DNA of 64,000 nucleotides from Lentzea albidocapillata subsp. violacea (lineage in GTDB: Bacteria; Actinomycetota; Actinomycetes; Mycobacteriales; Pseudonocardiaceae): positions 62,001 to 126,000 of the forward strand of contig NZ_FNET01000007.1 of the NCBI RefSeq assembly GCF_900100275.1, in the 5' to 3' direction. The notes below the pieces were generated by a model. It had not been told where the DNA came from, searched no databases, and was given only the letters and a program-made list of their open reading frames with translations. Positions 8,032 through 15,999 of the stretch are shown here, piece after piece. The position numbers were made by a program, and so were the translations under genes. Numbering within the stretch: position 1 is the first letter of the stretch; each line of letters opens with the position of its first letter.

Positions 8032-8964
8032 GTGGACGTGGCCCGGAACAAACCGGTGACCTTCGCGGTCGCGGTGGTCGCGCTCCTCGTCGTCACGGCC
8101 TCCGCGGTCCTGCTGTGCGGCACGTCCAGCGGCGCTGACCAGTACGTCAGCGAGCTCGACCAGGTGCTCGCCGGCCCGAAGACCCCGAGCGTCGTCATCC
8201 GGTGCGGCGCGAACGAGGACCGCCACCTCAACGCGGACAACCCCGTCGTCTCACCGGGCATCCCGTTCGGCGCTCACCACACGCACGAGTACGTCGGCAA
8301 CAGGTCGGCGGACGCCAGGTCGACCGACGAGTCCCTCGCGGCCGCGACCACCACGTGCGAGAACGACGACCTCTCGACCTACTACTGGCCCGTGCTGCGC
8401 CTGACCGACGGCGTCGGGCACGACGAGCACGCGGACGGCGGCGGCCTGCACGGCAACACCGGTGAGGTGCTCCGGCCGAAGAGCGTGGAGATCAGGTACC
8501 ACGGCAGCCCGGTGAGCGACGTCCTGCCGATGCCCCGGTTCCTGCGCCTGATCACCGGCGATCCGTCGGCGTTCTCCAACGACCACGGCCCGAACACGCG
8601 CGCCCGGTGGGGCTGCTCGGACCGGCCGGACCGCTACACGACGAAATACCCGTTGTGTGGAAACGCGACCACGTTGCGCAGCTACGACTTCGGCAGCTGC
8701 TGGGACGGCAACAACACCGACAGCGCCTCACACCGCACGCACGTGGTGTTTCCGCTGACCGGCGGCATGTGCCCGGCCAGGACCTTCCCTATCCCGCGCC
8801 TGCACGTCACCGTGGGCTACGACATCCCCGCGGGTCGCCCGTTCGCGATCGACAGCTTCGAGGAGGAGCAGCGCGACCCGGCGACCGACCACGCGATGTA
8901 CGTCAACGCGATGCCGGCCGACCGGATGGCGGAGTTGGTCGGACATCTCAACCGTTCCCGCTAA
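8032..8964 (+). CDS. DUF1996 secreted or membrane-anchored protein
   Basis: 310 residues: a hydrophobic N-terminal segment (about residues 8-30, VTFAVAVVALLVVTASAVLL) acting as signal or anchor, then a DUF1996 domain. Family landmarks visible are the HTHEYVGN motif near residue 83, HGNTGEVLRP, SCWDGNNTDS near 223 and FPLTGGMCP with paired cysteines. DUF1996 proteins are extracellular with no firmly assigned activity and often occur with carbohydrate-binding modules; none is attached here. Starts GTG 8032 and GTG 8038 are both possible. It lies between two RskA-like genes, but no ECF-type promoter is seen directly before it. Confidence 0.85.
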   Translation: MDVARNKPVTFAVAVVALLVVTASAVLLCGTSSGADQYVSELDQVLAGPKTPSVVIRCGANEDRHLNADNPVVSPGIPFGAHHTHEYVGNRSADARSTDESLAAATTTCENDDLSTYYWPVLRLTDGVGHDEHADGGGLHGNTGEVLRPKSVEIRYHGSPVSDVLPMPRFLRLITGDPSAFSNDHGPNTRARWGCSDRPDRYTTKYPLCGNATTLRSYDFGSCWDGNNTDSASHRTHVVFPLTGGMCPARTFPIPRLHVTVGYDIPAGRPFAIDSFEEEQRDPATDHAMYVNAMPADRMAELVGHLNRSR

Positions 8965-8998
8965 CATCCGGCATTCCAATTTTTCGTTGAAGAGCCGT

Positions 8999-9024
8999 TG
9001 AACCGAAGCTCTCTGTCGCTCGTG
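8999..9024 (+). promoter_or_regulatory. ECF-type promoter, site 2 (TGAACC-N16-CGTG)
   Basis: TGAACC at 8999-9004 and CGTG at 9021-9024 with a 16-bp spacer, about 60 bp upstream of the ECF sigma gene. The match with site 1 and site 3 suggests sigma autoregulation. Confidence 0.65.
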
Positions 9025-9087
9025 TGTCGGCTGAGGTCTTGAACAGGACGCCCGCAGAGGTGTTCGCGGGCGGGGAGGAGTGGGTGG

Positions 9088-9639
9088 ATGGCGGCTTTGT
9101 TCTCCCGCAAACGGGAGACCGCGGCCGACGAGGCACTGATCCGATCGCTCTACGAGGAGCACGGCCGGGCGCTGCTGGCGTACGCGACGCGGCTCACCGG
9201 CGATCGGGCGGCTGCCGAGGACGTGGTCCAGGAGACCCTGGTCCGAGCTTGGCGCCATCCCGACGCCCTCGTGAACGGCAAGGGATCGGTGCGTGGCTGG
9301 TTGCTGACGGTGGCGCGCAACATCGTCACCGACAGGGTTCGTGCGAAGGCCGCGCGTCCTCAGGAGGTGGCGGAGTCTCCGGCGACGCCACCGATCGAGC
9401 GCGACCACGCTGACCAGGTCGTCGACTCGGTGGTGGTGCTCGAAGCGCTCGACCGGCTGTCCTCCGACCACCGCGACGTGCTGATGGAGATCTACTTCCG
9501 CGGCCGGAGCGTGACGGAGGCGGCGGCGGCGCTCGGGGTGCCACCTGGCACAGTGAAATCGAGATCGTATTACGCGTTGCGAGCCTTGAGGGAGACCTTC
9601 GGCGGTCAGAAGGTCGCACTGAAGGGGGTGGCCGGATGA
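9088..9639 (+). CDS. ECF-family RNA polymerase sigma factor
   Basis: 183 residues with only regions 2 and 4. Region 2 runs from about residue 12 (LIRSLYEEHGRALLAYATRL, AAAEDVVQETLVRAWRHP) and region 4 from about 115 (LSSDHRDVLMEIYF, SVTEAAAALGVPPGTVKSR). ATG 9088 has GGAGGAG eleven bases upstream. The stop overlaps the next start as ATGA, so the sigma and its anti-sigma are translationally coupled. The partner type (RskA-like) places it near the SigK/ECF19 group, though that class is an inference. The likely promoter motif is described at 8999. Confidence 0.93.
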   Translation: MAALFSRKRETAADEALIRSLYEEHGRALLAYATRLTGDRAAAEDVVQETLVRAWRHPDALVNGKGSVRGWLLTVARNIVTDRVRAKAARPQEVAESPATPPIERDHADQVVDSVVVLEALDRLSSDHRDVLMEIYFRGRSVTEAAAALGVPPGTVKSRSYYALRALRETFGGQKVALKGVAG

Positions 9640-10340
9640 CCACGCGACACGACCCGCAACTGCTCGGTGCCTACGTTCTCGGGGCACTGGACGAGCAGGA
9701 GGTGCGTGAGATGGACGAGCACCTGGCGTCCTGCCCCGACTGCGCGCGCGAACTCGGCGAGCTCCGCGACATGGAGGCCTTCCTCGGCGAGGTGCCGCCG
9801 GAGGCCATGCTGGACGGCCCGCCCGAGGGCGGCGATCTGTTGTTGCAGCGCACCCTGCGCCAGGTGCGTTCCGAACGGGGCGGCGTCGCACGGCGTCGTC
9901 AGTTCGCGCTCGGTGCCGCGGCGGCCGTCGTGGCCGCCTTGGTGCTCGGTGCCGGTGTCTTCGTCGGTAAGGCCACGTCACCCGATGTGACGGCCCTTCC
10001 CACCCCGACGGTGGCACCGGACCCGGCGGGCACCAGGCTCGCCACGTTCACCGACCCGCTGACCAAGGCGTCGATGACCGTGAAGGTCGTCCCCGCCGCC
10101 GGGTGGGTCCGCACGAACATGGCGATCAACGGCATTCCCGAAGGCGAGAAGTGCCGGATCTTCGTCGTCGCGAAGGACGGCAGCCGCCAGGAGGCGGGCT
10201 CCTGGGTGGTATCCAAGAAGGGTGCCGCCGAGGGCACGAACCTGGACGGTTCCGCGCTGGTCGACCCCAAGGACGTGAAGTCCGTGGTGGTCGAGAACTT
10301 CGCGGGCAAGAAGTTCGTCGAGGTGCCGGTACCGGCGTGA
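9636..10340 (+). CDS. Zinc-finger anti-sigma factor, RskA-like
   Basis: 234-residue single-pass membrane protein. The N-terminal anti-sigma domain carries the ZAS motif in MDEHLASCPDCAREL (H-x3-C-x2-C, near residue 28-36), which clamps the cognate sigma. A membrane segment lies at about 88-110 (FALGAAAAVVAALVLGAGVF) and an exported RskA-type domain follows. Cotranscribed with and coupled to the sigma gene. Release presumably needs regulated intramembrane proteolysis, as known for RskA; the protease is not identified here, though an M50 gene lies at 27619. Confidence 0.9.
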   Translation: MTTRHDPQLLGAYVLGALDEQEVREMDEHLASCPDCARELGELRDMEAFLGEVPPEAMLDGPPEGGDLLLQRTLRQVRSERGGVARRRQFALGAAAAVVAALVLGAGVFVGKATSPDVTALPTPTVAPDPAGTRLATFTDPLTKASMTVKVVPAAGWVRTNMAINGIPEGEKCRIFVVAKDGSRQEAGSWVVSKKGAAEGTNLDGSALVDPKDVKSVVVENFAGKKFVEVPVPA

Positions 10341-10342
10341 CC

Positions 10343-10380
10343 GAGAGGCCGCTTCCGCATAGTCGGAAGCGGCCTCTCTT
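10343..10380. terminator. Strong bidirectional terminator
   Basis: A perfect 15-bp stem, GAGAGGCCGCTTCCG (10343-10357) and CGGAAGCGGCCTCTC (10364-10378), with a 6-nt loop and trailing Ts. It sits between the anti-sigma stop (10340) and the convergent oxidoreductase stop (10382). Confidence 0.85.
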
Positions 10381-10381
10381 C

Positions 10382-11326
10382 TCACGGCCTGAGCACGACT
10401 TTCCCCGCCGTGGCACGGGATTCCAGCGCTTCGTGGGCCGCGGCCGCGTCCTTCAACGCGAACGGCGGGTTGACCAGAGGCACGAACCGCCCGCTCGCCA
10501 GCCCGGCCATCGCCTCGTCCTCCAGCACCCGCAGCCCTCTTCGCATCAACCCAGGTCCCAAAGCGACAGTCGCGGTGAGACTGTTGGTGAACAACGCCTC
10601 CGTGCTGATCGGAGTCGAGGTCCCGGACGCCCACCCGTAGATGATCTGCCGCCCACCGGGCCCCAGCGTCCTCAGCGCCTGCGCCCCCGCCTCGCCGCCG
10701 ACGCCGTCGAGCACCACGGTCATGTCCTTGAGCCCGTCCGCCCACCCGTCGCGCGTGTAGTCGATGGCCGCGTCCGCCCCGTTGTCCATGACGAGGTCGA
10801 GCTTCTCGCCACTGGCGAGCCCGATGACCTGCGCCCCGACGTTGCGCGCCTCCTGCACGAACAACGCGCCCATGCCACCGGCCGCCGACGTCACCAGCAC
10901 CACGTCGTCCTTCGTGAGCTTCGCGACGTCCAGCACCCCGACCACCGTGCGGCCGGTCCCGATCATGGCGACGGCGACCTCGAACGACACGTCGTCGGGC
11001 AGGCCGTGCAACGAGCTGACGCCGGCGACCGCGAGCTCGGCGTAGCCGCCGTTCGCCTGGCCGAGGTGCGCGACGACCCGCCGCCCCAGCCACTCGGCCT
11101 CGACCCCGTCCCCGAGCGCCGTGACGACCCCGGCGACCTCACGCCCCGGCGTCATCGGAAAGTCGACAGGCCCGAAGCCGCCCTTGCGGATCGTGGTGTC
11201 GACCAGGTGCACCCCGGCGGCCGCGACGGTGATCCGCACCTGACCGCTCGCCGGCTCCGGGTCGGGAACCTCCTCGAAGCGCAGGTTCTCCGCCGGGCCG
11301 AACTCGTACTGCCGAATCGCGAACAT
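10382..11326 (-). CDS. Medium-chain quinone-oxidoreductase-like protein
   Basis: 314-residue zinc-independent MDR-family reductase. It has the N-terminal GroES-like domain (GREVAGVVTALGDGV), a nucleotide-binding site AAGGMGALFVQEARN near residue 150, and the cofactor-edge segment DYTRDGW. The zinc-ligand pattern of alcohol dehydrogenases is absent, so an NADPH:quinone reductase or similar electrophile reductase is likely. The ATG at 11326 lies only 8 bp from the -10, so the transcript is probably leaderless. Its promoter has a 19-bp spacer typical of MerR-controlled genes. Confidence 0.85.
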   Translation of the reverse strand: MFAIRQYEFGPAENLRFEEVPDPEPASGQVRITVAAAGVHLVDTTIRKGGFGPVDFPMTPGREVAGVVTALGDGVEAEWLGRRVVAHLGQANGGYAELAVAGVSSLHGLPDDVSFEVAVAMIGTGRTVVGVLDVAKLTKDDVVLVTSAAGGMGALFVQEARNVGAQVIGLASGEKLDLVMDNGADAAIDYTRDGWADGLKDMTVVLDGVGGEAGAQALRTLGPGGRQIIYGWASGTSTPISTEALFTNSLTATVALGPGLMRRGLRVLEDEAMAGLASGRFVPLVNPPFALKDAAAAHEALESRATAGKVVLRP

Positions 11327-11333
11327 GGCGCCC

Positions 11334-11364
11334 ACGCTAGGAGCTCGACCGAGCTGGAGGTCAA
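11334..11364 (-). promoter_or_regulatory. Promoter with 19-bp spacer and inverted repeat (MerR type)
   Basis: On the minus strand, -35 TTGACC (11364-11359) and -10 TAGCGT (11339-11334) are 19 bp apart, too far for ordinary sigma-70 use. The spacer holds AGCTCG-N2-CGAGCT. Such stretched promoters with a dyad in the spacer are the hallmark of MerR/SoxR activators. The rest of 11365-11555, before the ALF gene, shows no gene. Confidence 0.5.
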
Positions 11365-11555
11365 CTGTCTGTTTCGCCGGCGTTTGGCGGCCTGATCGTC
11401 CGAGTCGTCGTTGTCGTTACGCGACGAATAACACGCGTGCAACTGTGCCTTCGATCAGCGATTGGTAGCGCGGAAATCGGAACCCGGAGGTACCTTGCTC
11501 GCGGCACCGAGTCAGCACCGGTGCTGGTCGCACGCACGTACCTCTGGGGGTCGTT

Positions 11556-14500
11556 TTGCGCATACGCATGCGCTTCACCGTGCTCGCCGTGGCTTTGTCC
11601 ACGCTCGCGGGCACGCTTGTCGCAATACCACCGGCCGGCGCCGACACAGTTGATCGCGGTGACGAACGCATGCGCGTTTTCACCGTCTACCAGGCGGGTG
11701 GTGCTGCCGTCCGCGAGGCTGCGGCCACCGCGCTCGTCGGAACAGACGCCGACATCAAGGCGTTCTTGGACAACGGGTGGGACCGCGCGGCTCAGTCCGA
11801 CGAGCGGGCCCGTGTCGCCGAGATGCTCGACAACGGCGGGGTGACGGTCAAGCAGGCCGCCCAGAACGCGCTCAACGCGGGTAACGCCGCCGCCGTCACC
11901 GACTTCCTCAAGACCGGGTGGGCACCCGCAAACCAGCAGGACCTGAGGATCCGGGTCAATCAGATGATGGCCGTTGGTGGCCAGCACCTGCGCGACGCCG
12001 GTCAGACCGTGCTGGACGCCGCGACCGAGGACGGCTACCGGGCGTTCCTCGACCAGGGCTGGCGCACCCCGCAGACCGCTGACCTGCGTATCCGGGTCAA
12101 CCAGCTGATGGCTGCCGGTGGGGAGAAGGTCAGGCAGAAGGCCCAGGAGGCGCTCGACGCCGGCACCGTCGAGGCGTTCGAGCAGTTCCTCGACTACGAG
12201 TGGCCGACCGCGCAGGCACGCGACCAGGAGACCGCGTCCATCGCCGAGCTCGCCCGCGTCGCCAAGGTCGCCGGTGAGCTCGCCGCAGCCGAGACCCAGG
12301 CCGCGAAGGACGCCTCCGCACAGGCCGTGACCGAGGCCCTGCTCGCCAAGGAGGCGGCCGAGAAGGCACGCCAGGCAACGGAGAGCGCCGGCCACAACGC
12401 GGCCGAGGCGGCGAAGGCGGCCGCACTCGCCGCCGACGCGGCCAACCGGGCTGCGAAAGCCGCCGCCGAGGCGATCAGCGCCGCGAACGCCGCGAGCACG
12501 GCCGCCCGCGTCGCCGCCGGTGCCGCCTCCCGTGCCGCGACGGCCGCTGCGATGGCCGGTCAGGCCGCGTCCCGCGCCTACGATGCCGCCGCCGCGACCG
12601 CGATGGACGCCGCCAACGTTCCGTGGGCCAGGGACTCCGCCGTGGCGGCGCGCCAGGCCGCCGCGGACGCCGGATCGATCGCCGAGGCCATCGCGAAGGC
12701 ACTGGAGGCCCTCGACAACGCGACGATCGCTGCGCGTTCGGCAGCCCGTGCCGCCGAGGGTGTCGCGGACGCCGCTGCTGCCGCGACCCAGGCCGGTGAT
12801 CTCGCGAACCAGGCGGGCGCCGACGCCGCGATCGCCCGCAACGCCGCAGCAGCCGCGCGCAACCAGGCGGCGCGTGCGAGCCGGGCCGCCCAGGCGGCCA
12901 CCGACCTCGCCGCGACCGCCGCCCAGGCGGCGCGCAACTCCAGGGACTTCGCCAACCGGGCCGCCGCGGACGCGATCAAGGCGGCAGAGTCGGCCGAGGC
13001 CGCGATCCTGCACGCGGGCAACGCCCAGATGGCCGCGGCCGAGTCGACCAAGCACGCGAACGCCGCGACCAACGCGGGGAACACCGCGCTCGAGGCCGCC
13101 GCGCAGGCCAGGACGATCTACGACGCCGCCCGCGCGGCCGAAGCCGTGAAGCTGGAGATCCGCGCCGGCCAGGCGGCGGAGGCCGCCCAGCTGGCCAAGT
13201 CGGCGGTGGCCGGTGTGCAGGCCTCGCAAAAGTTCGACGCTGACCAGGCCTCGTTGCGCGACGCCGAGACAAACCGCCTGATCGCCGAGGCGACCGCACC
13301 CGGCGCTAACGACACGGTCGTCACCGCGAACGGCCGCAAGATCGCCATTCGGCTGTCCGAGGACAAGGGCCCGTGGACGAAGGAAGCGGCCGTCGGAGCC
13401 CTCGTCAGTTCGGACGCCGAGGTGCGCGAGTACGTCCGCAGCGGCATCGCGCGTGCCGCGGGCCGGGACGACCGGGTGACGCTCACCAGCATGTCCAAGG
13501 CGGGCAGCCAGTCCCTGAAGGACGTGGCCGCCGCGAAGCTAGCGGGTTCGGACGCGGACGTGCGGGCCTTCCTGCTCGACCCCGTCCACCCGAGCCGCGA
13601 CACCGAGGCCAGGATCAAGGTCAACCAGCTGCTGGCGGCTGCGCAGGCTGCCAACCGCTCGACGACGGTCACGATGGCGCAGAAGGCCCTCGACGCGGGC
13701 ACGGGTGCCGCGTTCCGCACGTTCCTGGACAAGGACAGGTTCTCCGCGGGCGTCGTCGACGACCGGATCCAGGTCAATCGCGTCATCGCCGACCCGGCAA
13801 CCGGCGCCGAGACCAAGGCGATGGCCCAGGCCGTCCTCAGCGGCCCGCCGACCGCGATCCAGCACTGGCTCGAGACCGGCCGCCTGGTCTCGGTCAAGCG
13901 CGACCAGGAAACGGTCGCGCATGTCGCCGAGATGCAGGGCTACCTCGCCATGGCCGCCGGCGCCGCGGCAACGGCCACCAAGAACGCCAACGAGGCGCAG
14001 GCCTCGGCGGCCGTGGCCCGCAACGCCGCGAACGAAGCCTCCGCCTACGCCCAGGAGGCACAGCGCAACGCGGCCGCCGCCGCGACCTTCGCCCAGGAGG
14101 CCAAGGACTCGGCCTCGGCCGCCGAACGTTCCGCGCAGGACGCCGCCAACTCCGCCCGAGTCGCCCGCAACGCCTCCACGCAGGCGCAGGCCTCCGCCCA
14201 TGAGGCCATGAAGTCGGCCACGTGGGCAGAAGCCTCGGCCAAGGAAGCCGCGGGTTTCGCAGCGGCCGCCTACGGCGCCTACCGCCAGGCCTACGACATC
14301 GCGACGGCGGCGGGCAAGCAGGCCGACGAGGCCCGCGCCGCCGCGGACGCCGCGCTGGCCGACGCCGACCGCAGGATCAGCGACTCGCTCGTCCAGAAGC
14401 TGCACCTGCAGGTCGAGAACTGCCGCGCCCTGACCGGCGCGCAGCACGAGAACTGCATGAACCTGTTGTCGCAGAACGAGTACGACACGGTCTCGCGGGT

Positions 14501-15311
14501 TTTCATGAACGGCGAGGCCTGCTGGACGCTCTACGGCCACATGAAGGACAGCTCGACGTTCCACAACTGCACGGCCGACGCGATGAGCACGGACTTCGCG
14601 GAGCACCGCAACCTCCAGCTCGCGCTGGAACTGGTCAACACGCTCACCATGATCCTCGGCGGCGCGGCTCTCGCCGGAGCCACGGTGCTTGTCGGGGCGG
14701 CCGCCTGGCAGGTGGCCGTGGCCTGCTCGGGTTTCTGCGGCATGATCCTGAATGCGATCGACCCGATCGCGGCCGCGTTCTTCCCGGGCATGGTGATGAC
14801 CGCCGCCGCGTCAGTGGGCGTGGCAGGCGCCAGGATCGCTGGCATTATCAACGACCTGCGATCACGGGTCACCACTTCAGCCAACTCGGTGGCGGAGAGC
14901 GTGACGATCGCGGCGAGGCTGGCGGAGCACGAAAGGCGGTTGCTACTCGGGGTCGACGCGGCGAAGGACAAGTTCAGCATCGACGAGATGAAGGTCGCCC
15001 TGTGGTTGGAAGACCACTACCAGTTGCAGCTCATGCGCTGGAACCTGAACATCCCGGGCAAGAAAAACCCGGACTGGATCGATGCGAGCGGCAGGACCTA
15101 CGACGCTGTCGGACCGGTGCCTACACAGCACTTCGACGCGCAGTGGGCGTCCGGAGGTACTCAAAATTCGATCGCGAAGCACGCGGCCACGATCGACATC
15201 GTGCCCGTCGACGTCTACGGCCTCACACCTGCTCAAGCCAAGCTGGTGCGGGACTACGTCAGCCAGAACTACGACCCGTCCAAGGTGTACGTCATCGAGA
15301 CGGCGAGGTGA
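11556..15311 (+). CDS. Secreted ALF-repeat, coiled-coil protein with toxin-like C-terminal domain
   Basis: 1251 residues. A signal peptide (about 1-30, ending GADT) is followed by four ALF repeats (about 35-225; each ends in patterns such as ADIKAFLDNGW), an Ala-rich coiled coil (about 225-570), four more ALF repeats (about 600-778), a second Ala-rich coil (782-948), a Cys-containing segment (950-1015), hydrophobic helices (1021-1105) and a charged C-terminal domain (about 1115-1251). The tail has NPDWIDASGRTYDAVG and QNSIAKHAATIDIVPVD, reminiscent of CDI/polymorphic nuclease toxins. Start TTG 11556 (GGGGG upstream) or ATG 11568. Toxin function is inferred from architecture only. Confidence 0.75.
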   Translation: MRIRMRFTVLAVALSTLAGTLVAIPPAGADTVDRGDERMRVFTVYQAGGAAVREAAATALVGTDADIKAFLDNGWDRAAQSDERARVAEMLDNGGVTVKQAAQNALNAGNAAAVTDFLKTGWAPANQQDLRIRVNQMMAVGGQHLRDAGQTVLDAATEDGYRAFLDQGWRTPQTADLRIRVNQLMAAGGEKVRQKAQEALDAGTVEAFEQFLDYEWPTAQARDQETASIAELARVAKVAGELAAAETQAAKDASAQAVTEALLAKEAAEKARQATESAGHNAAEAAKAAALAADAANRAAKAAAEAISAANAASTAARVAAGAASRAATAAAMAGQAASRAYDAAAATAMDAANVPWARDSAVAARQAAADAGSIAEAIAKALEALDNATIAARSAARAAEGVADAAAAATQAGDLANQAGADAAIARNAAAAARNQAARASRAAQAATDLAATAAQAARNSRDFANRAAADAIKAAESAEAAILHAGNAQMAAAESTKHANAATNAGNTALEAAAQARTIYDAARAAEAVKLEIRAGQAAEAAQLAKSAVAGVQASQKFDADQASLRDAETNRLIAEATAPGANDTVVTANGRKIAIRLSEDKGPWTKEAAVGALVSSDAEVREYVRSGIARAAGRDDRVTLTSMSKAGSQSLKDVAAAKLAGSDADVRAFLLDPVHPSRDTEARIKVNQLLAAAQAANRSTTVTMAQKALDAGTGAAFRTFLDKDRFSAGVVDDRIQVNRVIADPATGAETKAMAQAVLSGPPTAIQHWLETGRLVSVKRDQETVAHVAEMQGYLAMAAGAAATATKNANEAQASAAVARNAANEASAYAQEAQRNAAAAATFAQEAKDSASAAERSAQDAANSARVARNASTQAQASAHEAMKSATWAEASAKEAAGFAAAAYGAYRQAYDIATAAGKQADEARAAADAALADADRRISDSLVQKLHLQVENCRALTGAQHENCMNLLSQNEYDTVSRVFMNGEACWTLYGHMKDSSTFHNCTADAMSTDFAEHRNLQLALELVNTLTMILGGAALAGATVLVGAAAWQVAVACSGFCGMILNAIDPIAAAFFPGMVMTAAASVGVAGARIAGIINDLRSRVTTSANSVAESVTIAARLAEHERRLLLGVDAAKDKFSIDEMKVALWLEDHYQLQLMRWNLNIPGKKNPDWIDASGRTYDAVGPVPTQHFDAQWASGGTQNSIAKHAATIDIVPVDVYGLTPAQAKLVRDYVSQNYDPSKVYVIETAR

Positions 15312-15368
15312 CGTCGTGGCTGGGAACAGGAAATCTCTGTGCACCAACGATTTCAGGGGGAATAACCA

Positions 15369-15902
15369 ATGAGGACGATCACCAGGCTGGCGCTGGCCGC
15401 CGCGGCGGTGGGCGTGGTCGCCGCCGGTGGCGTGTTTGCTGCACAGGCGAACGAGCAGGCGGCCGCCGATGAGCAGCCGTCGCTGGTCGAGGACTTCAAG
15501 TACCCCGACGCGGCCAGGATCCTGGCCGAGGACAACGTCAACCTGATCTCAGGTGACGGACACATCCTCTACGTGCCCTGCGCGGATCAGCCCGTGAACG
15601 GCGTGGGCACGATCGAGATCTGGTCGTCCGACCTGTCCGTGGGCGGGCACGACAACGGGCAGGTGTGCCTCAAGGTCGTCGGGACCACCGGCTACATCAC
15701 GTTGTCCATCCCGCACGTCTTCGAGATCCGGGGCGACGGGCACGGCAGTGCGCAGGGCCACGCCGGCATCGCCGAGGTCACCCCGGTAAGCGGCGGCGCC
15801 GTCAAGACCGTTCCGCTGAAGCCGAACGGCTCGCAGCAGGTCGGTATCACCCAGCCCGGTGGCAGCCCGGAGACGTTGGTGCGCCTGGAGATCAAGCCCT
15901 GA
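15369..15902 (+). CDS. Small exported protein of unknown function
   Basis: 177 residues with a clear signal peptide (MRTITRLALAAAAVGVVAAG, cleavage near AQA-NEQ) and a beta-rich mature part: two cysteines (VPCADQP, QVCLKV), GYITLSIPHVFEIRG and a HGSAQGHAG stretch. A strong AGGGGG precedes ATG 15369, 57 bp after the ALF gene, so it is probably cotranscribed with it. I do not recognise the family. Placement suggests a partner of the ALF protein. A cytoplasmic-type immunity protein is unlikely because this one is exported. Confidence 0.7.
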   Translation: MRTITRLALAAAAVGVVAAGGVFAAQANEQAAADEQPSLVEDFKYPDAARILAEDNVNLISGDGHILYVPCADQPVNGVGTIEIWSSDLSVGGHDNGQVCLKVVGTTGYITLSIPHVFEIRGDGHGSAQGHAGIAEVTPVSGGAVKTVPLKPNGSQQVGITQPGGSPETLVRLEIKP

Positions 15903-15999
15903 CGTGGGGCTCCGCAGCGCGCCGGCCTCACCGCGGGCGTGCTGTTCCACGCGCCGGACAGCGGTGCGGCACGACAAGAAGACTTGAGGAAGAAGAAAC

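Noticed and set aside
10103..11395. 430-codon plus-strand frame over the anti-sigma end and the oxidoreductase
   Set aside because: It runs through a 15-bp terminator and antisense to an obvious MDR protein; composition is Arg/Pro/His-rich as expected of a shadow frame.
12240..13260. Ala-rich repeats in the ALF protein as a possible DNA tandem repeat or CRISPR-like array
   Set aside because: Repeats are degenerate at the DNA level and keep one long frame; this is a protein coiled coil.
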